64,000 nucleotides of DNA from Paraspadella gotoi (taxonomy: Eukaryota > Chaetognatha): positions 2,783,812 through 2,847,811 of the forward strand of contig CM119266.1 in NCBI GenBank assembly GCA_051294375.1, in the 5' to 3' direction. Positions within the stretch are counted from its first letter, which is position 1, and the number at the start of each line of letters is the position of its first letter. The notes beneath the pieces are model-generated. The model was not told where the DNA came from, did not search any database, and was given only the letters and a program-made list of their open reading frames with translations. Below, one piece after another: positions 1 to 25,650 of the stretch. The translations under genes were made by a program, and so were the position numbers.

Positions 1-1600
1 AAATATTATGTACAAATTATGTTTTTTCTGTGTTTTTCTTTTACACGAGTTACATTTAGTTGCCGGATATCTCGGATATCTATTGAAAATTATAAAATTA
101 AACTAACGTAGACGAGAATCTCGCTTAAAAAAAAATTCAACATTTTTCTAATAGAGAATTCCGTTCAAATCTGACTACCCAAATTGCAAACGCGTTTGCC
201 AGAAATTCGGTTAAAAAACACTTGTAAAAACGCACGATTCCGAGAGTGTTACATCTGAAGAGCTTGTCCTATTCGTTTTATGGCATTTGATAAAGGATTT
301 AATATCAAACAAGCCAGGGGAAATGCACTACTCATCTCCAGAGAATTTTCAAACCTCATTTTTACTATAGAAATGAAAGGGAAAGTTTACAAACTTCAAA
401 TTGCAAACGGGATTGCAATATGTTCCTGTTACATGAGCGACTTCGAATTTCGTGATTCTGATAGCTTTGTGTCTGAAGAGCTTGTCCTATTTTCCTTTTT
501 TCATTTTATAATGATTTTGACTTAAAATGATCAGGTTTAAATGAAATAGTCCGGTTTGAATCGCGAAATTTTTATTTAAAAAGAAATTAAAAGGAAGGTT
601 GAGAAAAAAACTGATTTTTCCTAATATCTTTTGAAGGAATAAAGATAAAGGGATGGTAATAGTACCAAAATGAAGCCATAATCATAGGGCACATACAAGA
701 TACAATTTTAGAATTACTTATGCTGAAACCTCCTTACAGGGTGAGTGTCAAACTAAGTCAAAATTATAATGAATTTTAAAACTAATGACACCCTATAAGA
801 ATAAATGAAAATTTAATTCTTATTAATGATTCTGAAAGAAAAAAGGCTAAATTGTACTCTAGTAAAACTTTAAAGTTTTTTGGATAATGAAAATGTGAAT
901 TTTGTGTCACTTAAATATTTGCTTGTCTGATTTTACAAGCATGGCTTACAAATTCTACAAAATATTATTCACCCCATCACAGCCTAAGTATTTATCTTTC
1001 TTTTCCACCAGCAAAAAGTAAACATTATTTTATGCTAGAGAACAGGGATGTTTACTGAAATGAGCCGGAAGACATTCAACTTCTTCACTTTACTGTCATT
1101 TTTCAATAATAAAATAGGCGAATTTTTTAATTATTTAACTCTCACAGGCTTCACAAGACATTATATTTTCATAATATCCAATTTAATGTAATTTATTATA
1201 TTTTTTACCCAGAAATCATAAAATAACAGAAAGTTGTGGATTCCCTTCGCTCGTTTAAGAAAAAAAAAATAATACTGCGAATTATAAGTTGTAAGAGGAA
1301 GTCAGAATCGGCGAAAATCTTAAAAGCGCGAAATGTTGAAAAAAAGGGGTGGAATTTTGTTGGGTTTCCTAAGATTTTTCCACCAATGTGAGGTCCGATT
1401 AAAGCGAAACTTGAGATTTACATATTCCGTCATTCACATCTATCGATACAAAATATAAGAAAAAGTCTGGCTCTTTCTATAGCGGCTCCTAACTAACGAG
1501 TTCCTTTGATTTTCATTCTGTCATTCTGAAAATTGAATCCCGTCTCTCTCTGCTCTCCCTTTCCTTCATTCAAGCCCCCAACCCCCACTACCCGCTCCAC
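1..1600. other. AT-rich flank with no recognisable gene
   Basis: Mostly AT-rich sequence with many stops in all frames. The only sizeable open frame (280-525, plus, 81 codons) has no recognisable domain and no splice-linked continuation that I can see. Nothing here supports a gene. The GC content rises sharply from about 1600, where the UBE2QL1-like 5' region begins. Confidence 0.5.
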
Positions 1601-1604
1601 CAAC

Positions 1605-1658
1605 ATGGCCACCATCGTCCGCTCTCTTTTCGCGCCTTTGCTCGGGCGCGCCCTCTAG
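1605..1658 (+). promoter_or_regulatory. Short upstream ORF before the E2 gene
   Basis: An ATG in a good context (caacATGG) opens a 17-residue frame ending in TAG, in a GC-rich stretch about 380 bp before the first in-frame ATG of the downstream E2 gene. A second upstream ATG at 1934 opens a different frame that runs through the main start and stops at 2128. If both lie in the mRNA, they would reduce initiation at 2038. That is inference, because the transcription start is not visible. Confidence 0.3.
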
Positions 1659-2037
1659 AAACAAAAGCCACCGCCAGGGCACCCTCCATTCGAAACGGAG
1701 GCGACGCTTCGGACGGTTGGCGCTCTCGGCCGGTGGCTGCGTTGCGTCACGACGCCGCCGCCGCCAAAAACTCTTCTCCCCTTCCACATCAAAAGATTCA
1801 CTGTGGAAGACGGAAACGCCGCGGCACGCCGCCTGGGGAGAACGCCGGACGCCGCCGCCGCGGAAAGAAGCGCGCCGGGCGACGCCGCTTAGATCTGGGA
1901 CGCTTTCTCGCGCCTGGCGGGGGACGGCACGAAATGGAGAGTGCGATGACGACGACGACGACGACGAACCCAAAATCTTCGTGGGAGAGACGGAGAAGCG
2001 ACGGCCGAGTCGAGGGTCGCCCAAAGCCAATTTACAG

Positions 2038-4265
2038 ATGGAAAGGACAACGACGACGACGACGACGTATAAAAAACAAACACCGGAAAAGCGAAACAAC
2101 GATGAGGACGATGACATCGCTGGCATAGAAATCTGCTTCGATGACGAAGAAACAAAAGAAAACGTTCGTGAAAACCCGGATGTAATAAAAGAAGCCAAAC
2201 CTAACCAGGATGTAGTCGAAGAGAAAAAGGAGAAGGGAAAAGAAAAGTCTTGGAGAGAGATGTTGACGTCCGTGGGGAAGAGGAGTAGGAGAAAAAAGGA
2301 GGAAGCGTCGATCGAAAAGGACCGGATGAATGCCAATGAGGAGAATGGGGAGGAGAAGGGGGAAGAGGACGAGGAAGTGAAAGGGGCGATGGCCGCGGCG
2401 CCGGAAGAAGAGTCAGAGTCGGCGGCGGAACCGGATCCCGCGCGAGAGGCGTCCCTTTCGAGACGAGGTGAGTAAGGATAAAGATCTCACTCTCCCCTTT
2501 TCATTCCCATTCCCTTTTGCTCCTTTTCCTCCGCCTTTTCATTTCGTCGAAAGCCAAATTCTTTCTTCTTCCCCTTCAGCTTAAGTCCCCCCCCCTCCCC
2601 AGCGGCCTCCCAATCTTCCGATGCCAAAATCGACCCGGGATTTAGTTGATGGCCAATGGTCGATTGTGAAACTGAAAGTTGTGTGAAAGTCGCTTTGGCG
2701 TTTTGGTCCTGACCAGAAAAAGGCCATTTTTTGGGTTGCTGCTGGGAGATGGATAATTTTGGGCATAGGACAATCTAGTTTTATTTTTGAGCAAATCCAG
2801 GTTATTGGTTGGCATCTTAAGTAAAATTCAACCGCTAATATGCGTATTTTATTACTCGTAATTAACCAATAACCAAATTTGTTATGACCGTTACGTTATT
2901 TGTATTTGAAACTAGAAGTTTTTTTTCAGACGGCAACTTTCCGACGTCTAAATCGTCGGTGCTGCTTTCGGGAAGCGGCGAACGGAGCCTCACCTCGACG
3001 GAGGACTTACCTGAAGGTCAGACGATATTTTTAATCGTTGTGAACTCACGCTCTGAGCAAACATCGGACAGTTCGCTCTATTGTCTCTTCTTTCCAGATT
3101 CCCTCGCCCACGCCATGCTCTCCATGCCCACCTCAAAATCCGTCGGCGCCATCTCGTCCCTGTCAGCCGGAAGTGGGCGTGGCGGCGCCAGAGGTGGCGC
3201 CATGCCTCGTTCAAGATCGAGCGGTCTAGTCCGGCAAAAGCGTCTCATGAAGGAGTTGGCCGATTTGCAAAAGCGACAGGTAAGTAATGAATGGTTTTAC
3301 CAATTTCATACTAATACTAATCAGGATTTAATTTAATGTTATTATTACGCACTTTCTTCTATAAAAATAATTTGTATTTGAGTGGTTTACCTTATCTTTT
3401 TCACCTTTTTAACAATAGGCAAAGTGGACTGACCCCATTTTTCAAGTTGAGTTGAACGAGGAAAATCTCTTCGATTGGAACGTGAAACTTTTCAAGGTAT
3501 GGAGTCAACTTCTATTTTTTTTTAATTTAGTAAAGAATTTTTTTTTTAAATCCACGCTCGCACGTGGATAATTTATTTTTCTTTGGTTGTTATGAAAGAA
3601 AGACTCGATTATTAATATCGATTTGCGAGACAACCTATTATCAAAAACGATGTTGAAGTTCTTTTATGAGCCGACTGTCTCACGCTTTCACAAATCCTAT
3701 CAATCACAATCACTCCTTTTTTTCGCGCTATAGATTTTCTTATTCGATTTTCTTCTTATTATTATTAAACCTTCGAATTATGCAATAATTTATCTTCTTT
3801 ATAGCTGTCTGATCACAAGAATTGAATAAAAAAATTGAATAACAAATTGAATAACAACAGCTTTCATTATTCCCCGCCAATGTCGGCGCGTGAATTATGG
3901 CATGCTTTCTATATTGCCGCGATGCGTCTTTGTGAAATAGTTATTATTGAAATGTATTTATTTTAAAACTAGAATCTTATAAATACATGATAATCAATAC
4001 CAAGAAAATATTCCTTCTATTTATTCTTTAGGACTAAAACATGAAACATTCGAGTTTTATTATTATCATTTAAATATAGACGCATCGTTGATTAAACCGG
4101 TTGTTATTTTTCGCATATAATCTCGTTTCAACTGCGGCTCCGCTTTATAGACAATGAAACTTTTTATAAGTCGCCACTTGCGTAATCAGGAAAGATTATT
4201 GGAAAGAACAACGCGTAAGCATTTTATAAGCAATGCGATTATACGGCGATCCGTGATTTTTAATA

Positions 4266-4337
<72 letters not shown>

Positions 4338-4352
4338 AAAGAAAGAAAGAAA

Positions 4353-4385
<33 letters not shown>

Positions 4386-5525
4386 ATGACATGAATGAAT
4401 GAATGAATGAATGAATGAATGAATGAATGAATGAATGAAAGCCGGAATCTAAGAAAGAAAAAAAATGAAAATTATTATCATCACGTTATTAAAAAAGAAT
4501 TTTCAATTTAATCGCGTTCGAATTTGTTGCCGAGTTTCTGAGTTGACCGTGTATAATATGTATATAATATGTATAATATGTATAAAATATATAACCAAAC
4601 TTTCCCCCTTACCCTTCTCTTCCTCCCTCCTCCCCCCGCATCAGGTGGACCCCGAGTCTTTCCTCTTCATCGACATGGTGGAGACCGGAACCAAATTCAT
4701 CCTTCTCAACCTCACCTTTCCCGAGAACTTCCCCTTTTCCCCTCCGTTCATGAGGGTCGTCTCGCCCAGAATAGAAAACGGGTTGGTGTACCCAGATTAT
4801 GGCCCGGGGGGGGGGATTGTCGCGAAAGTCGGAAGAGCGATTCGCTCGGATTGAATCCCCCTCGTTAGCGTCGCTCTTTCGCCTCGAGTTGCCTGGACAA
4901 CGACGTCCCTTCTGGGAATATACGTATCAATATTGTTGAACATTGTATTTGTAATCGACCTTTATAAAATATACTTTTGGGTCGGTCTGTGTTTTTGCAT
5001 ATCTTTCCAAAGATACTATATGAAAAATATAAATTTTAAATGCATAATTTATAGTGTAAAAAAAACTTTGTAAAACTTTGTTTCAAAATTTCTTTTTGTC
5101 TCTGAAAAAAAACTTGAGTATAATGCTGCATATATATTTATATTTTAGCTTAATAACAAATTTCTAACTAACATTTTTAGCTAAATTTTTTCACGAAGTA
5201 CTTAGAATTTATTTTTAATTACCCCCCCCTACACGTTCTCCCTCGTCCCTCCCCTTCGGCACTCATCCCACCGAAAAACAGGTTCGTCCTCGACGGCGGC
5301 GCCATCTGCATGGAGCTCCTCACCCCCAAGGGTTGGTCGTCCGCCTACACGATCGAAGCCATCGTCCTTCAGTTCGCTGCCTCCGTCGTCAGGGGCGAAG
5401 GACGCCTCTACAAAAAGGGCAAGAACAAAGCCTTCAGCCGCAAGGACGCCGAGCTCACCTTCAAGAGCCTCGTCAAGACTCACGAGAAATACGGGTGGGT
5501 CACCCCGCCCATGGCCGACGGGTGA
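2038..5525 (+). CDS. UBE2QL1: UBE2QL1-like ubiquitin-conjugating enzyme E2
   Basis: An E2 of the UBE2Q family, which receives ubiquitin as a thioester from E1 and passes it on with an E3. Exons, read by frame and phase: 2038-2467, 2930-3016, 3098-3279, 3419-3496, 4645-4781, 5282-5525, giving 385 residues. The first about 145 residues are acidic, lysine-rich and probably disordered. After a Gly/Arg-rich linker, the UBC fold begins at LMKELADLQKRQ. It continues through FDWNVKL, ILLNLTFPENFPFSPPFMRV, the active-site segment DGGAICMELLTPKGWSSAY (Cys is catalytic), and ends HEKYGWVTPPMADG. These blocks fit UBE2QL1 better than UBE2Q1/2. The open frame continues upstream of 2038 without an ATG, so the start is the first in-frame ATG and is not certain. 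The long acidic N-terminus is not typical of the short vertebrate UBE2QL1 and could be lineage-specific. Confidence 0.85.
4262..4440. repeat. (GAAA)n followed by (TGAA)n microsatellite in an E2 intron
   Basis: About 120 bp of GAAA repeats, with a few interruptions, pass directly into about 50 bp of TGAA repeats. They lie inside the 1.1 kb intron between the fourth and fifth coding exons of the UBE2QL1-like gene. Both strands show open frames here only because the repeat lacks stops. Confidence 0.9.
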
Positions 5526-17904
<12,379 letters not shown>

Positions 17905-18881
17905 GTCGAAGAAATCATCGGCTAACGAGGGATTTGGGAAAGAATGGCTGTATTAGTTGAAGACTTTGTCGCGCGTTTTTCGGTAGATTCCGTTTTTCAG
18001 TAGCTACTACAGTTTCCACATCTAAAACTAGTTATTTTCCGATTATATTCTATTTCTAAGCGCGTTCAATCTGGCCACTAAGATAAGGCTTTCCAAACAA
18101 GATTAAGTCGTCTCAACAATCGCGTTGTATGTATATACTTAATCACTCATTCATTCAGTCAAAGAGCAAAAGTTCGATCTTACTTTTTAACTACCTAAAC
18201 TTTGCAATTTCACACTAAGTCTCAGCCAAAGCAAGTGGTTTAGATATAAGAAATAATCTGAATAATTAGATAATTTAAATTCCCATTGATTCATTAACAT
18301 TTACGGTTAAGAGTAAAAAATACAATATGGTAAGCGTTAACAATTTTTCACTCCCACGTACTAAATACTCAGCTCTAAGCTAATGCATTAGAAATTGCAA
18401 AAAACCTTTGCTACTTGGATCATCTTTCCATTCCAATTATACCTACGTCTTTTTTTCTTCTCGGTTTTTCCCCCTACAACCCATAATTAGTGACGGTTAT
18501 CAGATTAAACTTTGGGTATATTTTGAATTTTAGTGATTATTTAAATAGAGTTTTATTTGGTTAAATTGTGTTTTCAAACGTAGATTGTTACTACCGAATA
18601 AATTGTGAGTGACATAGTTAAATGGTGAGTTGATGTTTTAACCAAATCAGTCGTTGATTAATTATAAAAAATAAAGTAACTTATAAACACCTTAAAGCTG
18701 TGGGCGTCGGATTCCCTTTTATCAAAAGTGGCTGAGACAAAGTCCGCCAAATAAATGGTTAATCGTTTTAAAACAAATTATTTGGAACATAATTGTCTAA
18801 AGACGTTAACATTTTTTTTTTTGGTAAAAAGAGGGAACTAAAAAGAAACCAAAAAAAAATCACACCTGATAAATGATTGTA

Positions 18882-19172
18882 TTACTTATTAGTAACTTTA
18901 TATAGATCACGAGATAATATATATTTATACAAATTTAACTGACTTAATTTAATAACCGTCTCTCCTCTCATCGTTTCTTCCCCTTGTTTGACATTATTGG
19001 CTCCACCGCCGCTCGTAGCGGTAGCGTCGCTCGCCGCGTCAGCAACGCCCTTTTGTTGACGCTGACTTTTCTGCGACTCCGATGGTCGCTGCGACGAGAG
19101 ATCCTCATCGGTGGTTGGCGCCGACATTGTGTAGGAAATGTCTTCCTCGTTTTCGCTACTAATAAACCACAT
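18882..19172 (-). CDS. Hypothetical Ser/Gln-rich ORF upstream of calpain
   Basis: A 96-codon open frame starts with ATG. Its middle part (MSAPTTDEDLSSQRPSE..., then GGGANN) is hydrophilic and looks like real, disordered coding sequence, similar in character to calpain N-terminal linkers. It lies about 1 kb upstream of the first calpain exon I can place, on the same strand. I found no GT donor in the phase needed to join it to the calpain exon, so the link is only suggested. It could also be a 5' UTR segment or a small independent gene. Confidence 0.25.
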   Translation of the reverse strand: MWFISSENEEDISYTMSAPTTDEDLSSQRPSESQKSQRQQKGVADAASDATATSGGGANNVKQGEETMRGETVIKLSQLNLYKYILSRDLYKVTNK

Positions 19173-19199
19173 GGCATTAAATGTTGTTGTTGTTGTTAG

Positions 19200-20211
19200 T
19201 TTTTTTCTAATTTCGATTGCAAAAACAAAAAAAAAAAAAAAAAATCAAATTTTGCGTTTTTTTTTCTGAATTGTTCTTAGTTCAAGTTTTGAAATTGAAA
19301 AAAATGTTTTTGAGATTTGATCTCTTTTGTGTTTATGAATAGAAAATGAAAGAGAGAGAAACAAAAGGAGGAAGAGAGAGGGGAGAGAGAGAGAGAGAGA
19401 ATTTTATTGACAAAAATAAAGAAATAATATATCCATAAATTTCCAACTTTCGAGACTTAAAGTTTAAAGAATAGACACTTAGGGCTTGACTTCCTCCCCT
19501 TTCCCTCACGAGCGCATTCAGCCAATCGCGGCCACCAAAGTCATTCTTCACTGACGCTCCTGAATCGGCTAAATCGAGAAAAACCCCTCGATGGGATAAA
19601 TCGTGAAAAACCCGTCAAAGGTTACCTTATTTATTGTCAACCTTTGTCTAAGTTCAAAGCCTTTAAATTTTCGCGTACAATCGTAGTCCTTTTTCAATTT
19701 TGATATTTTGTTTTCTCTTTTATTGTTAGGGTTACAAAGCGAATATTACTTTCGCTTTCTGGATCAATGAAAATGTACCGTAAGTTCATAACGTCTTTAT
19801 CAAAGTTGTTTTTCTTTATAGTAACGTTTTTAGTTGCGTCGTTAGAATTCGTTGTGAAATCCCGACTCGGGACGAGTTTACGACAATTTTAGAGAAAAAA
19901 AATCAAATTGAAGAAAAAAAGAAGCGACGGTAAATCTGGTCGAAATGGCAAAATGAAATGGCTAAATGAAATGGCAATCGGGAGCCCGAATCAAAAGATT
20001 CTTTCTTTCTTTTTTTTTTTTTTAGGGAAAAAAAGAATTGTTGGTTGTCGGGGTTCGGGGGGAGAGATGGATGGGAGGTTGGCTGAAGACTGTGGAAAGG
20101 GGGGAAGGTGTAGCTGGGGTTGCTGGGGTAGATGGGGTAGCTGGGGTAGCCGCCATCAAAACGACAGTTTATATCAACAAATTTTAAAACAAAGTCTCTT
20201 CGATTTTTTTT

Positions 20212-20250
<39 letters not shown>

Positions 20251-22202
20251 CTGTTTCTTTTTTTTTCTCTTTCTGTCGTTTTTTTTCTTAATTCAGCAAT
20301 GTCTAATTTATTTATTCATTTTTAGCCGGATCTGCTTTTCGCATTTTCCAGTTCTATAATTAATTTTGTCGGTCCGTCGTGCCCACCTCACAATATTCAA
20401 TAAGAACATTGAATTATGATAAATAATGCAAAAAATTGTAATGTCTATCCGTCTCTCCTTAGCTTTGAACATCAAAAGAGTAGACACTAGACACTAGACA
20501 CTAGACACTAGACATACTAGACAAGGCTATTGACTTAAAAATGTTGTGTGTGGGTAAAAAAAAGCTGTAAAATATAACTATCGAAAGTAAATTGTATTAA
20601 ATACAAAAATAGATTGTAAGATTAATTAAATGATCGTTGGCAGATCCGGCATTGCTTGCTCAAACATGTTCCTTATAGTATTCTTGTTGTTGAGAAACCT
20701 CCCAGCCCTCACTCCCTCCCTCCTCTCCTTTCACCGCTTACCATCCACTCGAGAAAAAAAAATGTCTTTAAAAAAAAATCTTTTGCCAATTAATATCTTT
20801 TTTTATTTTATAAAGGGAAGGTAGAGAGAGATACTTCTCTTTCCGCTCCGTGAACCTTTTTTTTTGATGTATTGAGAAACGAGATATAAAAATGGAAGAC
20901 GACTTGAATTCTTACATAAATAAGGCATGTTGATTAAACAAAGGGGATCGAAGCGGGCGCCGGGATCGAGGGGCTATGGGGCGCTTTGAGGGCAGCGCCG
21001 ACCACTTTCGGGTTGCGTCGGGAGCAGCGTCGACCGTTATGAGGCGCTAGAGGGCATCGCCGACTGCTCTGGAGCTCTAGAAAGGGGGCGGGTTTACCCA
21101 CTGATATTGGCGGCTAGTGGCTAATGTAAAAAAAAATTAGGAATCTTCGCGGCTGAATGCGGCTCTTAAGACTCGTTGGGACAAATTATCCAAGAGAAAT
21201 CCCATCGACGTTCTGCTGCGCACTCTATCTCACACACACACCGACTCTATCTCACACACACCGACAAATTCTCACAAACCGAGTATCGCGGAAACATAAT
21301 GAATGATGGATGAAGTCTTACTATCGAATTTGAAGGCTTCCTTTATTTATATTGAATTGTTTTTAGTTCAGTTATCGAAGCAGCGAGGGCGCTTCAACAT
21401 CGTCAATAATTTTTAAAGCTTGTTAACGTAACGCCCTAATTTTGCTCTTGTTGTGACGAAAGTTTTTTTTTTGGGGCGGTGCGACTAAGAATGTTTCTAC
21501 TGTTTCGCATACAAAACTTAAATTTTATGTTCGGAAAATTGTAAAAATTACTTGTTTTACTATTTTAATCTCAATAAAAAAAAATTGGCTTTAAAATATT
21601 TGTAATGTGATGGGGAGAGGGATGTGTGCCCTAGGTTTCTAGTTAGATAATAAATAGAGTTTACGAATGTCGCTTTTATCATTTTTTTGTGTTCTGAGGT
21701 CTCATTGGTGGGAGACATTTACATACATACAAACTGAAAGTTCTAGTGATGTGATGCTTGTGGGAGGATTTTCGATACTTTTTTCTCGCCACGAAAATAG
21801 TAAATTTTACAAGCATTTACTAACGAAACTGCTACTAACTGTATATACTTTAAGAAAGAACCGTTTTTATCCCCTAGTATGACTTACCTAAACTTACTTT
21901 TATCCACGGAAGTTTTTGTCATTCGACGAAGTAGAATTAACGTCCGTTTCGGTTCGACGCCATGGCGCAATTGTGGAAGGAACGGCGAAGACAAGACGAA
22001 GACGAAGACAAGACGACGCGGTCAAGCAGAAAATATCGAGAAAAGTCTAATCCCGAGTCTAAGAACAAATTGAGATTAAACTGATTTAAAGAGTCAAGCG
22101 ATAGTCTGACTTTTCGGACGAAGGGACGGCAAGGATAAGGAAAGACGCGACATTTCCAAGGTTTTGGAGAGAAGAGAGAAAGAGGAGAGAGAGAGAAGAG
22201 AG

Positions 22203-22244
<42 letters not shown>

Positions 22245-23900
22245 CCCGTGAAAATCCATGGTGTGGCGAGGGAAGATTCCCCTTCCCCTTCTTCTTCCCG
22301 ATTTGTTATTACTTGGCAGAAGCGAGAACGTCGATAAACAATTAAAATAAACATTTTCTTTCTTAAAAACCGCGAAGCCGAGAAAATCGCGCGGACAAAG
22401 GAATTCGCAGTTCGTAGTATTTTGTCCTTGAAATCACGAACTGAGGCTGCGAAACAAATCACGCACGAATCGAACGAGACCATTTTCCTAACCAACAAAC
22501 ATCACCAATCACCAAGCATCTCCTAAACCAATCACCAAAAATCTTCTCAACCAATCATTCCATATTAGGTTCTTCGTTTTCTCCTCAAATTTTTCGAGAA
22601 CATCTCTGATTGTTGTTGTTGTTGTTGTTGCGAATCGGAGACGGAGTCTAAGGTTAATCGACTCCATGAATTTCGCGCGCTGAGGAAGAGCAAGAGGAAA
22701 AAGATGGGTCGATCAAATCCAATCCAATCTGTTTACATTTTTTCATTACAATTTCGCGACTCTTATCTCCCGATCGCCCCCGGGTTTTTTTTTTTTTTTT
22801 TTACAACGCCTTCTTCCCGATTCTTCTTGCATACTCTTGGCTACTATTTGTTTCAAGTTGTCTCAATGGCCTGCACAATGCACATACCTGAGCCCTCGTT
22901 TTGCCAATTTATAGTTTCACTTACAGATATTAGCCTTCACACTCTCAAACATTTAGAAAAAAAGTTAAACTAAAAGTTCACTTTTCCTTCGTATTTCATA
23001 ACTTGGCTCCTCTCTTATCTCTTATCCCTTCTTTGTAATTAGTTTTTTTCCCCTTCGCCTCACCCTAAGAGGATCCATCAGCTTCTCTCGTTTTTCTCTC
23101 TATAAAAGGTTTATTATCATGACTCCCCCAACACAACTCGCCTTTTCAGGCGCCTCAGCTTCGCCTTAAAAAAAAAGCATTCGTCTTGATAGATCCGAAC
23201 CTTGCCTCCATTTTTTTCTTCCTCTCCACCAACAAGCTGACCTCTTTTTTGACCCGACAATCTCCACTACTATTTATGACCTTCTTCCCCTCACCTCCCT
23301 TCGCATATTCGCCCCACCCTCCCATCCACCGCCGTTACCTACTACACCATGACCCCATGCTCCCTTTTTCGACCTGACCCACTCCACTATGAGTCATGAC
23401 CTCCCTCGCTCCCCTTCGATTAATCCGAGTCGTGGTTTTCTTCCCTAAACATTTTCCTCCGAAGAATAACCGGAGGCAATGGCCGGGTAGAAACCGCCCC
23501 CGTGAAGCCGCGGGGCCGCAGCGCCGCCGCGCGGGGGAATTCCGCGGCTAAACAAAAGGGAAATGCGAAGGAAAAATAGTAAAACTAAAAGCTGATTCCT
23601 TATCACCTGATTTTTTGTTTAATTTTTATCTTTTTACAATAAATACTCTCTAATTTTTTAATATAATCACTAAGCTCGCTGATGTTTATAGTTTAATTTC
23701 TCAAAAAAAAAAAAAAAAAAAATTACTTAAGCTCATTAATAGTCTAAAGTTGCCGAAATCTCTTTTCGGGATACACAGTTTCGAACCCGGAACTCTCCCC
23801 AACCGGAGTGAAGTTCCGCCGCGGGGGCGAAAAGCTTCTGGCAAAGATTAAAAGCCGCGCAAAAGCCCCAAATCAGCGGCGGCGGCAAAAATCTTCTTCT
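19200..23900. other. Long stretch without a confident gene
   Basis: AT-rich sequence with homopolymer runs, a (TTTC)n tract near 20207-20250, a 7 bp tandem (tagacac) near 20484-20520, GA tracts at 19370-19400 and 22170-22240, and two GC-rich patches (20945-21085 and 23470-23555). The second GC patch has self-complementary GC blocks. A minus-strand frame at 22094-22483 begins with ATG (MVSFDSCVICFAAS) but ends in low-complexity Leu/Ser from the GA tract. I do not call it a gene. Confidence 0.4.
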
Positions 23901-23924
23901 AAGCACGAATCGTCGTTTAGGGTT

Positions 23925-24305
23925 TGGTGGGGGGGGGCAGAAAGGGGGGATAGGAAGGGAGGCAGGGGGAGATTAGATATTAGGGGGGGAACAGAAAGGG
24001 GGGTAGAAGGAGGTTAGGGGGAGATTAGATTATTGGGAGGGGGACAAAGGGGGGGTTAGGAAGGGAGGTAGGGGGAGATTAGATTATTAGGGGGGGACAG
24101 AAAGGGAGGTAGGGGGAGATTAGATTATTGGGGGACAAAAGGGAGGTAGGGGAGATTAGATTATTAGGAGGGAAACAAAAGGGAGGTAGGAAGGAGGAGG
24201 GATTAGATTTTAGGGGGCGACAGAAAAGGAACGGATAGGGGGAGATAGATTATTAGGGGGGACATAAGAAAGGAGGGTAGGGGGAGTTAGATTATTGTTA
24301 GAGAG
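23925..24305. repeat. G-rich minisatellite, roughly 40-bp unit
   Basis: About nine degenerate copies of a purine-rich unit containing gggagattagatt, separated by G runs and aaagggaggtagg. Runs of five to eight G recur through the array. It ends about 300 bp before the 3' end of the first REEP-like gene on the opposite strand. Confidence 0.8.
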
Positions 24306-24613
24306 GACTAAGAGCAGTAGAAGGGAAGAAAAGGACAGAACAGAGTTAGGTTTCGTGAGTGCGAAGGATAGATACGAAAACCGACCAACGACGATCGGTC
24401 GCTTTCCTTTTCAACTTGCCCTATATATCATTATTCGAAATAATTAAACAAGCGTAATTAATGAATTTTTCTATTCTCATCTTAAACGTTTTCACTTTTG
24501 CATCCCATCATTAGAATTTTCTCGCTCTTTTTCTTCCGCAAAATTCTACCATTGAGCCCCTGGCGACCCATCGACCTATCAACCCCGTACCCCATCAAAC
24601 CACGGCGGGGCCT

Positions 24614-25151
24614 TCATTCACCGACTCGGCTCCTGGCCGCCAACAGCCTCAGATGCTCCAATTGCTCCACGTTGGGTTCGAAGGACTCGAAACTCCGGCG
24701 ACGCATCTTCGTCTTCGTGACCGACTCTACGATAGAGACGAGATTCTCGCCGATGGAGTCCGTCATGCGCGACCAGATGAAGACGAAACGAAGGAGTCGG
24801 ACGATGAAGTAGAAGGGGATCACATCTCGGAGGACGGCGTCTTGGGAGAAGATGAGGGAAGAGGTGAGGCGAAGGACGCAGGGGAAAAGGGGCAAATGAT
24901 TAAAGTGAACGATGCTCCTTTAGCTCATTCGTTATTCACTTCCTCGCGTTCCCCAGCCAAACTCCATCTTTCTAAAAAAAAAAAAACTGACCGAAAAATG
25001 AGCCGACGAGAGAGTCGAGCCCCAAAGCGACCCAAAAGGCCGACCAGAGTTTGACGCCCTCTTCGTGGCTTCGTAGGACGGCGACGAAGGAGAAGAACGC
25101 CGCCGCCGCCACGCTCGACGCCGCCGTCAACGACTCCGCCGCCCACGGCAT
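24614..25151 (-). CDS. REEP/DP1-like small membrane protein, paralog A
   Basis: Two exons, 25151-24992 and 24840-24614, join in phase 1 to give 128 residues. The layout is hydrophobic segment (about 10-28), short loop, a second segment containing KLWSAFWVALGLDSLVG, then PFYFIVRLLRFVFIW and GENLVSIVESV, and a basic C-terminal tail. The order W-x2-FWV, PFYxxxRLLxFxFxW, G-xx-LV resembles the TB2/DP1/HVA22 (REEP) family of reticulon-like hairpin proteins that curve endoplasmic reticulum membrane. The similarity is by pattern, not by a database search. Paralogs B and C follow head-to-tail upstream with the same intron position and phase, which shows tandem duplication. Confidence that it is a gene is higher than confidence in the family name. 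Confidence 0.6.
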
Positions 25152-25650
25152 AGTCGAACAAAGGAAATTAAAAAACAAGAAAAGAAAAAGAAAAGAAAAA
25201 AAGAAAAGAAAAAATCCAGAAAAAAAGTTCTGGCGATGAGATATCTATGGAACGAATCTAACCCACGAACTTTGGAAAATTAAAAGTAAAACGAATTTAT
25301 ATAAACTCTTGTTTGGTTGAAGATTTGTTAGTTACTTTTACTTTCTTGTGCAAGAAATAAATCAATTGCATTTTTCGGCGCGATTCACTTGTTTATCTTT
25401 TCCTAACCCTTTTCGTAAGGCTTCACACAGATTTTATTACTTTATTTACTGCAATTTTATTTTTAAAAAAATATCCATCATTGCTCCCTTATGTGAATGT
25501 GCATTGTGCAACGGGTATTCTTCCCGGGAAAGGCGCTTTCGTTTATACGCGTCACTTCCACGATGGAGCTGGCCTGGCTTAATTCCATCAAAGACACGGT
25601 CTCTAACATCGATCAATCGCCAGCGTCTTTAGAAAGGGGCGTGGTCTCCA

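Noticed and set aside
1566-2336. 256-codon minus-strand frame rich in Ser and Val
   Set aside because: It is the antisense shadow of the GC-rich, repeat-bearing first exon of the E2 gene.
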